Shown here: positions 53,972-62,788 of the stretch, piece after piece
Position numbering within the stretch: position 1 is the stretch's first letter
Layout of the letters: every line of letters begins with the position of its first letter
From: Clostridia bacterium
GTDB lineage: Bacteria > Bacillota > Clostridia > Oscillospirales > Acutalibacteraceae
Assembly: GCA_017517865.1 (NCBI GenBank)
Contig: JAFWYB010000003.1
Span: 22,066 to 86,065, forward strand
Direction: 5' to 3'
DNA: 64,000 nucleotides
Program-made: the position numbers and the translations under genes
The notes under the pieces: generated by a model
Databases searched by the model: none
Told to the model about the DNA's origin: nothing
What the model saw: the letters and a program-made list of their open reading frames with translations, nothing else

Positions 53972-54817
53972 TTACCGTGAATCCCTGTCTCTTTGGCGGA
54001 GCAGGTATCTGTAATAATGTTCACAAGCCTTTAGCACAAAATCTTCAAAGTCTTTGTCTTTAACCCTCGGTGCTATTTCCTGCAGTTTTTCCATAGAAAC
54101 CTTAAACATAGGCTTCTGATTTGCTTTGTCTTCTTGCATAATGGTTTCGATATCATCATCAGAAAGATTTCCCGTCTGACTTAACTTTTTGAAACGGACA
54201 GCCTGAGAAAGCGAGGGCGTTCTGTCTTCAACCTCTATCGAACCGAGAAGAGCATACTGTTCTTCGTCGGTAAGGTATGAAAGCTCAACCGCAGGTGTGA
54301 GTGCGATTTTTTCTTCATCAACAAGATCAAGTAATTCGGGGATGAGATAAGTCAGACGAATATAACGTTGAATTTGTCTACCGCTGTCTGTATCTGAAAT
54401 TTCATCTCGTGACTTGTGGCCAACTTGTCCACAAGTGATACCCTGATGCTTCATTGCTTCAAGCTTCAATTTGTAGGCAAACGCCTTCTCTGACGGGAGA
54501 ATATGCTCACGGTGAAGATTGCTGTCCACAAGCATAATTGCCGCTTCATCACGGGTAACGGCATAAATAAAAGCAGGGACTTCTTTCATCCCTGCTTTAA
54601 CTGTTGCGTGTAAGCGTCGGTGTCCGCTTATCACCTCATATTCATCTGTGTTTTCAATAGGTCGGATAATTATGGGAGTAAGAATACCTTGCTCCTGAAT
54701 ACTGCATATAAGAGTATTCATTTCATCGTTATCCAAAACCTTATAAGGATTTCCCTCAAAGGGATGAATTTTTGATACCGGAATGTTTACCGGTGATTTG
54801 ATGTTTTGATTAAACAT
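53972..54817 (-). CDS. ParB/Spo0J-like DNA-binding protein
   Basis: The 281-residue protein has a ParB N-terminal domain (VSKIHPFEGNPYKV, ISGHRRLHATVKAGMKEVPAFI, LVDSNLHREHILPSEKAFAYKLKLEAM) and a central HTH (RQIQRYIRLTYLIPELLDLVDEEKIALTPAVELSYLTDEE). GHRR is the CTP/clamp-closing motif of the family. It could act in partition of the excised circle or as a regulator; no ParA is encoded. ATG follows GGAGGTAAACT. Confidence 0.88.
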   Translation of the reverse strand: MFNQNIKSPVNIPVSKIHPFEGNPYKVLDNDEMNTLICSIQEQGILTPIIIRPIENTDEYEVISGHRRLHATVKAGMKEVPAFIYAVTRDEAAIMLVDSNLHREHILPSEKAFAYKLKLEAMKHQGITCGQVGHKSRDEISDTDSGRQIQRYIRLTYLIPELLDLVDEEKIALTPAVELSYLTDEEQYALLGSIEVEDRTPSLSQAVRFKKLSQTGNLSDDDIETIMQEDKANQKPMFKVSMEKLQEIAPRVKDKDFEDFVLKACEHYYRYLLRQRDRDSR

Positions 54818-54834
54818 AGTTTACCTCCATAAAA

Positions 54835-55020
54835 TTAATAATTTCTTTTATACTTTTCCTGTTCAGCTCGGATAAGCTGTAAGTGTTTTCTTACAGAATA
54901 TCCGGGTCTGCCCATATACCTGTGAGCATATTCGCTTGAAGACATCTCTTCCTTGTTACATTCATTACCGTCAGCCTTTTTGGTATCCTGTACCTTTTTG
55001 CAAAGCTCTTCAGCATTCAT
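54835..55020 (-). CDS. Small hypothetical protein of the mobilizable element
   Basis: The 61-residue charged protein has a C-terminal stretch EYAHRYMGRPGYSVRKHLQLIRAEQEKYK. It lies between the relaxase and ParB-like genes with tight spacing (5 and 17 bases) and a GGGAGGTAGAT RBS. Small proteins with this SxxEYAHRYMGRPGYSVRKH motif seem to recur in similar elements, but I know of no assigned function. Confidence 0.6.
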   Translation of the reverse strand: MNAEELCKKVQDTKKADGNECNKEEMSSSEYAHRYMGRPGYSVRKHLQLIRAEQEKYKRNY

Positions 55021-55025
55021 AATAT

Positions 55026-56489
55026 CTACCTCCCTTCATAATGTTTTTCTTTGACCTGTGCTCTTTCGGGGAAGTACCATTCACGGATAAGTGCCTTCTC
55101 CGCTTCAAGATTTTCTTCAAGCCCCGGTCTGTCCTTGATAATGCGTTTTGCAATGTTATTTTTTTCTCTCAGTGCAGATATTTCAGACGTAAGAAAATCC
55201 CGACGGTCAATAAGGTCTTCCTTAGCCGTCGGGTCTTTGCATCTTCTTATCTGATTGTAAATTTTATTACGCTGAGTTTTAAGCTCCTCCATACGGATGT
55301 CAGTCCTTGAAATGAATTTATCAACCTCGGCAAAGTCATAAAGCTTTTCATCAATGGCAAGCTCAATCTGCTTATGCATAAACTCAATCCTCGGTGCAGA
55401 GTATTTCATCTTCGGTGAGAACGGATGCGGATTACAGTTGTTCTTTTCAGCTATTGCTCCCACAAACAAGAGAGCAAGAAAGAAAAGTGAAATAACAGGT
55501 GCACCGAGCACAGCACCACCCACAATCAGTTTTGAAAAATCTGAAACAGTTCTGCTGAAGGTTTCAGGGTGTCGGTAATGCTCTGCTGATTCTTTAAACT
55601 CATAACCCTTGTAACAATAAATAAAGGTTTGGTTACGCAAATAATTATTTGCACAAGTGTAGTTATAAAAATTTTCATCCACCTCATAAAGCCTCTGATG
55701 ATTAATCCTATCCCAAAGACTTTCATAGGTGTAATCATCACCAAGGTTTGAAAGCTTAACGCCGTGCTTGTCGGTGCGGTAACCAATCTTTCCGTCATCA
55801 AACCAATAACCCTTCTGACTCATAATTCTGAAAAACTGTTTTATACTTCTGCTTCTCGGAATAGCGTAATCAATATCTTCACGCATATAATCATATTTTG
55901 TTTTAATACCTTTCTGCTTTGCCTTGTAAACATTGTAGGGAATTCTTTTTCCTTTCGGATTTTCAATAACGGATAATCCGTGCTCAAGACAGATTTCATC
56001 ACTTGTCTTTCTGAACAGACGGTACATCGCTCTGTCTTCATTCATCTTTCTTCCGTCAGTCATTGAAACAGAATTAATGACTATATGACAGTGAACACAA
56101 TTAGCATTAAGGTGGGTGGCAACGACCATTTCATAATCAGCTCCCCACATTTTGTTCGCAACTTTCATTGCAACCTGCTGTGCTTCTTCGGGCGTAACCT
56201 CTCCCGGCTTAAAAGAAATATATGCGTGATAGGCAACAATGCCTCCCGTCTTTCTATACATTTCTTTTGTATCAATCATCTGCTGTGCAGCAATGTCAGG
56301 GTCACAGTTAATGCCGTCAACAAGAAGTCGTTGTTCGTTTTCCAGATTTGTTTTGTCCTTGTCGGCGGCATAGTGAAGCGAAGAAACAAGGTCAGAATGT
56401 TTTGACAAGTCAGTTTTACTTTTATTAGCAGCATAAGACACAACCTGATGAATGTTATTTTTTATCGGCCATATTCTTGTAACTGCCAT
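55026..56489 (-). CDS. MobP-type relaxase with central hydrophobic segment
   Basis: The 487-residue protein starts with a relaxase domain: RIWPIKNNIHQVVSYAANKSKT, the metal-binding HLNANCVHCHIVINSV (the three-His motif) and an N-terminal Tyr region. It nicks the element at oriT and leads the strand into a recipient using a helper secretion system. A strongly hydrophobic segment (VGGAVLGAPVISLFFLALLFVGAI, about 325-350) is unusual for a relaxase and suggests membrane contact. The C-terminus is coiled coil (RMEELKTQRNKIYNQIRR). Its start shares a base with the end of mobC. Confidence 0.9.
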   Translation of the reverse strand: MAVTRIWPIKNNIHQVVSYAANKSKTDLSKHSDLVSSLHYAADKDKTNLENEQRLLVDGINCDPDIAAQQMIDTKEMYRKTGGIVAYHAYISFKPGEVTPEEAQQVAMKVANKMWGADYEMVVATHLNANCVHCHIVINSVSMTDGRKMNEDRAMYRLFRKTSDEICLEHGLSVIENPKGKRIPYNVYKAKQKGIKTKYDYMREDIDYAIPRSRSIKQFFRIMSQKGYWFDDGKIGYRTDKHGVKLSNLGDDYTYESLWDRINHQRLYEVDENFYNYTCANNYLRNQTFIYCYKGYEFKESAEHYRHPETFSRTVSDFSKLIVGGAVLGAPVISLFFLALLFVGAIAEKNNCNPHPFSPKMKYSAPRIEFMHKQIELAIDEKLYDFAEVDKFISRTDIRMEELKTQRNKIYNQIRRCKDPTAKEDLIDRRDFLTSEISALREKNNIAKRIIKDRPGLEENLEAEKALIREWYFPERAQVKEKHYEGR

Positions 56490-56827
56490 TAAACAAATCT
56501 TCCTTTACCAGGTTTAAAATATTTTGCAATGTCGGCTTCGAGAGAACGCACCTCAGATAAAACCTCTCTGCATTCAGCACGGTCAATAAATCCGATTGTG
56601 TTAGCTTTAGCAGTAAGCTGATTAAGATTAGTTCCGACTCTGCGAAGCTCAATGATAAACTGTTTGTAATCAATTGGCGGAGCCTCAACAAGCCTTGAAC
56701 CTAAAATCATTGCTCTGATAATTTTGCTTCGATCAGTTTTCATCACCTTGCAAAATTTGTTTAAGACTTCATTTTCTTCTTCACTGAGATAGACATGAAA
56801 ATCAATTTCTCTTTTTCTTTTTGACAT
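56489..56827 (-). CDS. MobC-like relaxosome protein
   Basis: The 112-residue protein (ATG 56827, after AAAGGAGAATTC) has an N-terminal ribbon-helix-helix (IDFHVYLSEEENEVLNKFCKVMKTDRSKIIRAMIL) and the MobC-type LRRVGTNLNQLTAKAN motif. It helps the relaxase open oriT. It overlaps the relaxase gene and lies next to the hairpin-rich region that is the likely oriT. Confidence 0.87.
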   Translation of the reverse strand: MSKRKREIDFHVYLSEEENEVLNKFCKVMKTDRSKIIRAMILGSRLVEAPPIDYKQFIIELRRVGTNLNQLTAKANTIGFIDRAECREVLSEVRSLEADIAKYFKPGKGRFV

Positions 56828-56868
56828 ATGAATTCTCCTTTCTTTGATTTTTGTGTTGGGGTGTGGTG

Positions 56869-56960
56869 GTAAAAACGCTCTGTTTTTACGGATTTGCGGA
56901 TACAAATCCAATGCTTGCTAAACTTCGGACCAAAATCCAAATAGTAAAAGCAAGCGTTGG
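56869..56960. other. Putative oriT
   Basis: Three inverted repeats lie side by side upstream of mobC: GTAAAAAC/GTTTTTAC (56869-56889), GGATTTG/CAAATCC (56890-56909) and CCAATGCTTGC/GCAAGCGTTGG (56908-56918 with 56950-56960, one mismatch). Position before mobC-relaxase and the stacked repeats are typical of an origin of transfer. The nick site cannot be read with certainty. Confidence 0.6.
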
Positions 56961-56971
56961 TTTGTCCTCGT

Positions 56972-58828
56972 TTAATTACCTGCCGCATAAGAAAAGACGA
57001 GCTGTTCAGGCTCGCTTTCCTTTCTTTCAACTATCTTACCGGGACCAAATGGTAAGTCTTCATCAGCTTCTTCTTCGGGCGGTAAGCTTTTATTAAATGT
57101 TTCTTTTGAAATACAGATAAGCCTCTTTGGTGTACCGAACACTCTGACATTTCTTGTGCATTCTCCCTTTGAACAGATACTAATACCTTCATTCTTAAGA
57201 GCTTTGATCAAAGCCTTTTGTGTCAGTGGGAAATGCTCGCCGACATCGTAACAGGATTTTATAACCGCCGCATAAGCCGCATCAGATTCGAAATAAAAGT
57301 TTTCATCGTCATAATATCCGACAAGGTTTCTCGGCATATCAATCGGTCTTATCATTCGCTCAACAAGATTTACTTTACCTACATCAATCAGACAGCGAAG
57401 CTTTCGGATGAATATTTCTGTCGGCTGTTCTGTTTCTGTGAGTGCCTGCTGTGACACAGCGAGCCTTAATAAAATTTCGTCAATCTCATTTAACATTTGA
57501 GTTTTTGTTTCTGCATTGATGCCTTCATAATACAAAAGCGTTTCACAATAAAGTTCAAAGCCGATTCTTATGTTTGCAAGGTCGTCACATAATCTCGGTC
57601 TTATATGAAAATTCATTTCATCAGCTTTGGCTTTGTAAAACTTTCTGTTAGAAAGAAAACCGCTTTTGAGTTTTTCTAAAAATTCTTTCACTCCATTTTC
57701 TTTGTCAAGAAATTTTGCCTTCAACATTTCAGTTGCAAGGAAAGTAAAGTGTGATAAGGTTCCTTCCTCTGCTTCCTTCTGATACTTTGTAAGGTCATTA
57801 AGGTTAATGTCGCCGGGCTTCAACTCAAGAGAAAGGAATCTTGCCACACCGCTTTCACCCACGTTGGGAAGATATTCTGCAGTCATTATCACATTACACT
57901 GCGGTCTTTTGGCTGCTCTCTGTCTTCCGCTTTTATCAAGAGCTCCTCTTGCTTCTCTGTTACATATTCCTCGTATAAGTGCCTGTGTGGTTGCATCCTG
58001 CGCTGACTGTTCTCTGCCTGAGCCGGGATGATAATCGTCAATGATAACTGCGCAGTCTTTAAGTGTGAAGCAATAGTTCAATATACTCTTCGGTGTATCA
58101 CGGAAATTCATCGGGATATTATCTTCATTGAACCTGCCGAAGAGAGAACTGATTAAAAGTGACAGCGTTGTTTTCATTGAGCCTGTTTTTCCGTAAAGCA
58201 TAATAACGGTTTTAGTTTCTTTACCTGCCTTTGCCATAAAGGTACCGAGTATGCTTACCAATGTGTAAGCGAGCATAGGAAACATAATCTCTTTCGGTGC
58301 AACAGAGTATGGTAAGACTTTCATAAGGTTCATTGTTTCTGTTATGTCTGCATCCGTTTTAAATGAATAACCCTTTGTCTTTTCCGTAAGCTCTACCTCT
58401 GCGTTGCTGTTACCGGGCATACAGAACTGCCAGCCCGTTGCAGTTTCCCACCAGCCTGTTGTGCCGTAAATAGTTTTTGCTTCTGCATATTTTGCCGTTG
58501 ACTGAATTGCCTGACGAAGATTATCACGGTTGCCGTAGCCGGATTCGATAACACAGTTGATGCCCCAATGCTCCTGCGCCCAATCAAGCTGTGCGAAATT
58601 TTTCAGGGGTACTGTAATTTTTCTAAGGTCGTTTCCTTTTTCATCTGTGCCGACAATAGAAAGAAATCTTTCGTTCTCGGCTCCGTTAGTGCAGGTAATA
58701 TCTTCGGTTATCCTTGCAAGGAAATTGCTGAGCTTGATGTTTACCGGTTTACCTTTTATCGTCTTTTCAATATACAGTGAGTTGTTGTATGCAAAGAACG
58801 GATCTGAATAGTATAAATAGTTTTCCAA
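56972..58828 (-). CDS. DUF927-type replication ATPase
   Basis: The ORF runs from 58876, but a TTG at 58828 preceded by AAAGAGG is a better start (618 residues, MENYLYYSDPFF). The N-terminal part resembles DUF927 (WGINCVIESGYGNRDNLRQAIQ, TIYGTTGWWETATGWQFCMPG). The central ATPase has Walker A LYGKTGSMKTTLSLLISSLFG and Walker B CAVIIDDYHPG, with a sensor MTAEYLP. A winged-helix-like C-terminus follows. DUF927 proteins are associated with helicase-primase functions in mobile elements, so it probably drives element replication together with the repeats upstream. Confidence 0.78.
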   Translation of the reverse strand: MENYLYYSDPFFAYNNSLYIEKTIKGKPVNIKLSNFLARITEDITCTNGAENERFLSIVGTDEKGNDLRKITVPLKNFAQLDWAQEHWGINCVIESGYGNRDNLRQAIQSTAKYAEAKTIYGTTGWWETATGWQFCMPGNSNAEVELTEKTKGYSFKTDADITETMNLMKVLPYSVAPKEIMFPMLAYTLVSILGTFMAKAGKETKTVIMLYGKTGSMKTTLSLLISSLFGRFNEDNIPMNFRDTPKSILNYCFTLKDCAVIIDDYHPGSGREQSAQDATTQALIRGICNREARGALDKSGRQRAAKRPQCNVIMTAEYLPNVGESGVARFLSLELKPGDINLNDLTKYQKEAEEGTLSHFTFLATEMLKAKFLDKENGVKEFLEKLKSGFLSNRKFYKAKADEMNFHIRPRLCDDLANIRIGFELYCETLLYYEGINAETKTQMLNEIDEILLRLAVSQQALTETEQPTEIFIRKLRCLIDVGKVNLVERMIRPIDMPRNLVGYYDDENFYFESDAAYAAVIKSCYDVGEHFPLTQKALIKALKNEGISICSKGECTRNVRVFGTPKRLICISKETFNKSLPPEEEADEDLPFGPGKIVERKESEPEQLVFSYAAGN

Positions 58829-58857
58829 ATTTTTACCTCTTTCTTGTAATAATTTTC

Positions 58858-59008
58858 CGAACATCCGTACAGACATTGCAAGTACCCAATAAACATAAAG
58901 GCTTTTGTGTTCGGTCTGTATACGTACAATGTGCCACAGTGTTCGCTACAAATACGAACAGCACAAGGCAGTAGCACAGGGCTTCATAGCAATTTGTTCG
59001 TTTGTTCG
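58858..59008. repeat. Iteron-like TGTTCG/CGAACA cluster, putative replication origin
   Basis: The hexamer TGTTCG or its complement occurs six times in 150 bp: 58858, 58908, 58940, 58955, 58995 and 59003. The last two lie in a direct TTTGTTCG doublet. The cluster is just upstream of the replication ATPase. Iterons bound by a Rep protein are placed this way. The order GTTCG...CGAAC is opposite to a LexA box. Nothing else is visible in the 285-base gap. Confidence 0.55.
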
Positions 59009-59113
59009 GGTTTAAGATTTTTGTTGTATAATGTTTGTTATTTGTGTGTGGATGTTTTAAAACGCAATAACATAAAAGTATATTGCTTCTGTCTTTCTGC
59101 ACTTTTTAAGCCT

Positions 59114-59509
59114 TTATTTTGGCGGCTTTACGGCATCATAAACATCCACCCGTAACCTTTTTGCAGACATATATTCTGCGTTTCTCTGTCTCTGTTTCTT
59201 CTTCGCACAGTCGGGACAGAACTTTTGATTTCTACCTGTTCGCTCGGTTTTAGTGCCGCACAATGCACAGACAACAGTTTCGACAGGTGTCTGACCTGTA
59301 ATGCTTTTAAGCAGAGCATTATCACTCGGCAACACACAGTCAAGAAAATATCTGCAGATAATATGGCTCGGTGTTATGAGCTGCGGACAGGTGTGACTGT
59401 CACCGTCATCAAGAATCAGACAGTTGCCCTGATAACAGTTACAGCATCGGCTTTTAATCATTGTTTTGATTTCTGCAAACTGCTTAAGGGTAAGGTTGAG
59501 TTTTTGCAT
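59114..59509 (-). CDS. Cysteine-rich VLP-domain protein
   Basis: The 131-residue protein has an N-terminal CCNCYQGNCLILDDGDSHTCPQ segment, the Cys_rich_VLP pattern found on clostridial mobilizable elements, and a C-terminal zinc ribbon (VCALCGTKTERTGRNQKFCPDCAKKKQRQRNAEYM). Zinc binding is likely, and nucleic-acid binding plausible given the basic tail. It is transcribed away from the polymerase-like gene, sharing the repeat-bearing control region. AAAGGAGG precedes ATG. Confidence 0.83.
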   Translation of the reverse strand: MQKLNLTLKQFAEIKTMIKSRCCNCYQGNCLILDDGDSHTCPQLITPSHIICRYFLDCVLPSDNALLKSITGQTPVETVVCALCGTKTERTGRNQKFCPDCAKKKQRQRNAEYMSAKRLRVDVYDAVKPPK

Positions 59510-59542
59510 GAAGGGTTCCTCCTTTCTTTAAAAATTTAGTTG

Positions 59543-59676
59543 TACTGCGAAAAAATGTGACGCAGTATTCATATACCCAAATTAACGGTTTTGGGTATAA
59601 AAAATCACCCGTCAAAAATCTGACGAGTGCTATGTATCTGATCGCAAAATTAAAAAATGTGACGCAGTATTCATAT
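59543..59676. repeat. Paired 25-bp direct repeats in the divergent control region
   Basis: The same 25 bases (core ATGTGACGCAGTATTCAT) occur at 59550-59574 and 59652-59676. The first copy is also part of a perfect inverted repeat TACTGCG-N11-CGCAGTA (59543-59567). The second ends nine bases before the -35 of the polymerase-like gene. Terminator-like hairpins lie between them (ACCCAAATTAACGGTTTTGGGT). The repeats could be operators for a regulator shared by the two divergent genes, or iterons. Confidence 0.75.
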
Positions 59677-59685
59677 GCCGAAATC

Positions 59686-59714
59686 TTGCATTTTAAATCT
59701 TGCTGATATATAAT
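59686..59714 (+). promoter_or_regulatory. Promoter of the polymerase-like gene
   Basis: TTGCAT (59686-59691), 17 bp and TATAAT (59709-59714) are followed by AGGAGGTG and ATG 59744. Confidence 0.75.
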
Positions 59715-59743
59715 TATCACAGAAATTTTCAGGAGGTGAAGCT

Positions 59744-62700
59744 ATGACCGGTGTAAGATATAAAATACCTATGCTGTCCGCAAAAGCAATTCTTGCTTAC
59801 GCAAAGCCCGTTGGCGAGGACATATACTCTTTCAATCTCAACAAAGCGGAAACTGCAAGTGCCTTATTGAATCACGGTGAAACCTATCAGGATGATAATG
59901 GCGTTTTCTATCAGCTTATGTCTATGCTTCACAGAGACGGTTATTCACCTAAAGATGATGAGCTGATAATTGATGATCTGTACAACGCAATTATATATTT
60001 TGATTTTGCAGGTATCTTTGACCGAAGTGCAGAGTTTCCGAAAAATGCATTAAGACAGAAAAAAGCTGAAGCAATGTTCCGCCCTGAAGGTATTACTCTT
60101 GACCTCGGTGGCGGTCAGCATAAATATCTTGCCTTTGAACGTTCCGCATCTATGAGCAGAAATGCAAAGCTGTCATTTGTCCGTGCTGACCTTTATGATG
60201 AAATTACAAGAAGAATAACTCTTAACTTAAAAATAGATGTCTGTGAGCTTTCGAAGCTTTATGCATATAACGGACTTTTGTTTTCATCAGGTATCAGAGT
60301 TGAGCCTGATAATAAGTACTTTCTTGAAAATGTTGCTATTGTACCTAATCCTAAGCATATTACAAATGATGTTTCTTATGTAACTGTTGCTGACGTTACG
60401 GGTGAAGGCAGTATCCGAAAATATGAAAGAACAGAATGTACAGGCGATATTGAAACAACACGCTTTGACGGTATGGGACTGATTTCACCTGAGTTTGCCC
60501 GTGAGCTTGACAGCAAAATCGGCAGTAAAAAAGAACATTCCTCTTTTCAGATTCGTATGCCGTATATCAAAGGAATGGTACATAAAACCGATTTCAAAGC
60601 CTTGTTCAAAGAAGCAGGCGTTGAAGCAATAACCGACATATGGGGAAGAAAACATAATACAGACAGCCTTTGTATGATACTTACAGAAAGTCAGTTCAAG
60701 GGTTACAAGTGGCTTAAGCAATATAACATTTCCTGGAGTACTTATGTGCAGCTCTGCCGTGCTTATGAGCACACCATATACATCACAAATGTGAGTAAAA
60801 CAGAAGCCGAAGATACAACCGAGCTTAACTATCAGTTCCTTAATACCGTTAAAATGCTTTCATCTGAATTCAGACCTGATGATTTACCTTTGGGTTGGGA
60901 TCATTCTCCTGCAGAAGATGAAAGAATGTGGCTGACCAAGCCGACGGAGCAGAGATATTATGAACTTCGCCGTGATACAGATGCCCGTATAAGGTATTTC
61001 ACCGATAAGGCTGATGAATGGACCTTCGGCAGAAAAAGCAGAAGCTATCATCTTGCGGAGCTGTTGAGAAAAAATCCCAAGTTTATCAATGAGCCGTATT
61101 TTGTCCGTCAGCTTGATGATGCCGCAGAAAGCTTGCTTAAAGATTACTCAATAGGCAGATTACTTGTTGACGGAGACAACCGATTCTTTGCAGCTGATAT
61201 TATGGAATTATTCTATGATCTTATCAGAGATAATGGCGGAAAGCCTGATATTTACTCGGACATAAGGAATGAATTCCTTGATACGAATGAGTTTTATGCT
61301 CCCGGAGCTGTATATTCAGAACAGGATATCTATGCTCTTCTTCGCAATCCCCATATTGCAAGAAACGAAGAAGCGCTTGTAAAGCCGTTAAAGAAGATAG
61401 GAACTTACAGAGAAAAGTATCTTTCAGGTCTTACGGATGTAATTATGGTAAACTCTGTTTCACTTCTTGCCGAAAGGCTTGGCGGTGCAGATTTTGACGG
61501 TGATATGATTAAAACAGTTGCCGAGCCTATGCTGACAAGCTGTATTAAAAGTAATTACAGCGAATCCGATTTTTCACTCGGTGGCAATCTTCCTCTTTTA
61601 AGCATACCCTCCGCAGAGCCAATCATTGCTGATGCAAATGATTGGTACAAACGCTTTGAAACAATACGAAACACCTTTTCCTCCCGTGTCGGTCAGATTT
61701 CAAATGCAGCACTTGACAGAAGTATAATAGCCTATGATGAAAACACCGATGATGAAAAGAAGGAGCAATACCGCAAGGAAACAGAGGTTCTTGAGATACT
61801 GACAGGTCTTGAGATAGACTCAGCCAAAAGCGGTATAAAGCCTGATTTGACAGAATATCTTGAAACCAACAAAGCGGAAAGAACATCCTTCCTTAAATAC
61901 AAGGCTCTTATCGAAAAAGCTGAAGGCAAGCGCCGTTGGTACGAGCCTACCTTTGATGAACGCTTTAAGAAATTCTTTGAAGGTCAGAATTGGGATGAGG
62001 TCAGCTCTAACCTTGAAAAGCTTCCGTATTTTGCAAGAGAAATGAAAAAGCATACACCAAGAGCAGAATGCCGTCAGGCTGATGCAAGTGAGCTCTTCAC
62101 CTTTGCAAAGCCCGGTTGGGAAAAGAAACTTGACCTGAAGATTCTTGATTATGTAGGCAGAGTAATTGCTGATTACGAAACCTGCCTTAAGAGAATCCGT
62201 GCAAGACGAAAAGCCGCAAGTAAGCTTAAAGCAAAGCATAATGACATTAACCGTATTCTGTATATGCAGAACAAGGAAAACGATTACGAAGCAGACGAAC
62301 TTGCTGCAGTATTCATTAATCTGCCCGAAGAAAGAGTAAACGAAATATATTTAGCGGTAAGGAATGAGAATTGGCACTTTATGAAAGAGGATGAAAGATA
62401 TGCCTTTCTCATAAAGCATCTGCCCGAAGCAGAGTACAGAGAGTATTACGATATCTTTACTGATTTCCGTTTCGGCGGGTACAAATTGTTGCCTGATATT
62501 ATTACAGAAACACGAAACTATAACATATCTGCAAATGCTTCTGCTATGCAGTATCCAAACGATTCCGAGGAGCTGACATTGATGGTAAAAGCCTATCTCA
62601 GAAATCCTGTAGGCAATTACCGTGAAACTGTTTCAAAGGAAGCGGCAAGGATAATTGAAACTCATGTTATTTCTTTCAATGCTTCGGTTAAGTATATTGT

Positions 62701-62788
62701 TGCACTTGGAAAGCGTGATTTCCTTTACGATGCTTATTACAGGCACATCACAAGATTTGCAAGGAAGGGAGATAAGAGCTATGACTAA
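59744..62788 (+). CDS. Two-barrel RNA polymerase homologue (RNAi RdRP/YonO-like)
   Basis: The 1014-residue protein carries the signatures of cellular two-barrel RNA polymerases. FDGMGLISPEFA (241-252) corresponds to the DGxGxIS motif and SSFQIRMPYIKGMV (266-279) to the AFQIRxxGxKG motif of eukaryotic RdRPs, whose Lys lies in the first double-psi barrel (here Lys276). GGADFDGDMIKTV (580-592) gives the DxDGD metal-binding triad Asp583, Asp585, Asp587 of the second barrel. The spacing of about 310 residues between them is compatible. N- and C-terminal ~240 and ~400 residues are helical and unrecognised. Whether the template is RNA or DNA cannot be told: QDE-1-type enzymes copy RNA, SPbeta YonO transcribes DNA. 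The gene overlaps its partner by eight bases. Confidence 0.8.
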   Translation: MTGVRYKIPMLSAKAILAYAKPVGEDIYSFNLNKAETASALLNHGETYQDDNGVFYQLMSMLHRDGYSPKDDELIIDDLYNAIIYFDFAGIFDRSAEFPKNALRQKKAEAMFRPEGITLDLGGGQHKYLAFERSASMSRNAKLSFVRADLYDEITRRITLNLKIDVCELSKLYAYNGLLFSSGIRVEPDNKYFLENVAIVPNPKHITNDVSYVTVADVTGEGSIRKYERTECTGDIETTRFDGMGLISPEFARELDSKIGSKKEHSSFQIRMPYIKGMVHKTDFKALFKEAGVEAITDIWGRKHNTDSLCMILTESQFKGYKWLKQYNISWSTYVQLCRAYEHTIYITNVSKTEAEDTTELNYQFLNTVKMLSSEFRPDDLPLGWDHSPAEDERMWLTKPTEQRYYELRRDTDARIRYFTDKADEWTFGRKSRSYHLAELLRKNPKFINEPYFVRQLDDAAESLLKDYSIGRLLVDGDNRFFAADIMELFYDLIRDNGGKPDIYSDIRNEFLDTNEFYAPGAVYSEQDIYALLRNPHIARNEEALVKPLKKIGTYREKYLSGLTDVIMVNSVSLLAERLGGADFDGDMIKTVAEPMLTSCIKSNYSESDFSLGGNLPLLSIPSAEPIIADANDWYKRFETIRNTFSSRVGQISNAALDRSIIAYDENTDDEKKEQYRKETEVLEILTGLEIDSAKSGIKPDLTEYLETNKAERTSFLKYKALIEKAEGKRRWYEPTFDERFKKFFEGQNWDEVSSNLEKLPYFAREMKKHTPRAECRQADASELFTFAKPGWEKKLDLKILDYVGRVIADYETCLKRIRARRKAASKLKAKHNDINRILYMQNKENDYEADELAAVFINLPEERVNEIYLAVRNENWHFMKEDERYAFLIKHLPEAEYREYYDIFTDFRFGGYKLLPDIITETRNYNISANASAMQYPNDSEELTLMVKAYLRNPVGNYRETVSKEAARIIETHVISFNASVKYIVALGKRDFLYDAYYRHITRFARKGDKSYD

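Noticed and set aside
58858-59008. LexA/SOS boxes
   Set aside because: A Gram-positive SOS box reads CGAAC-N4-GTTCG; here the paired half-sites are in the opposite order or directly repeated.
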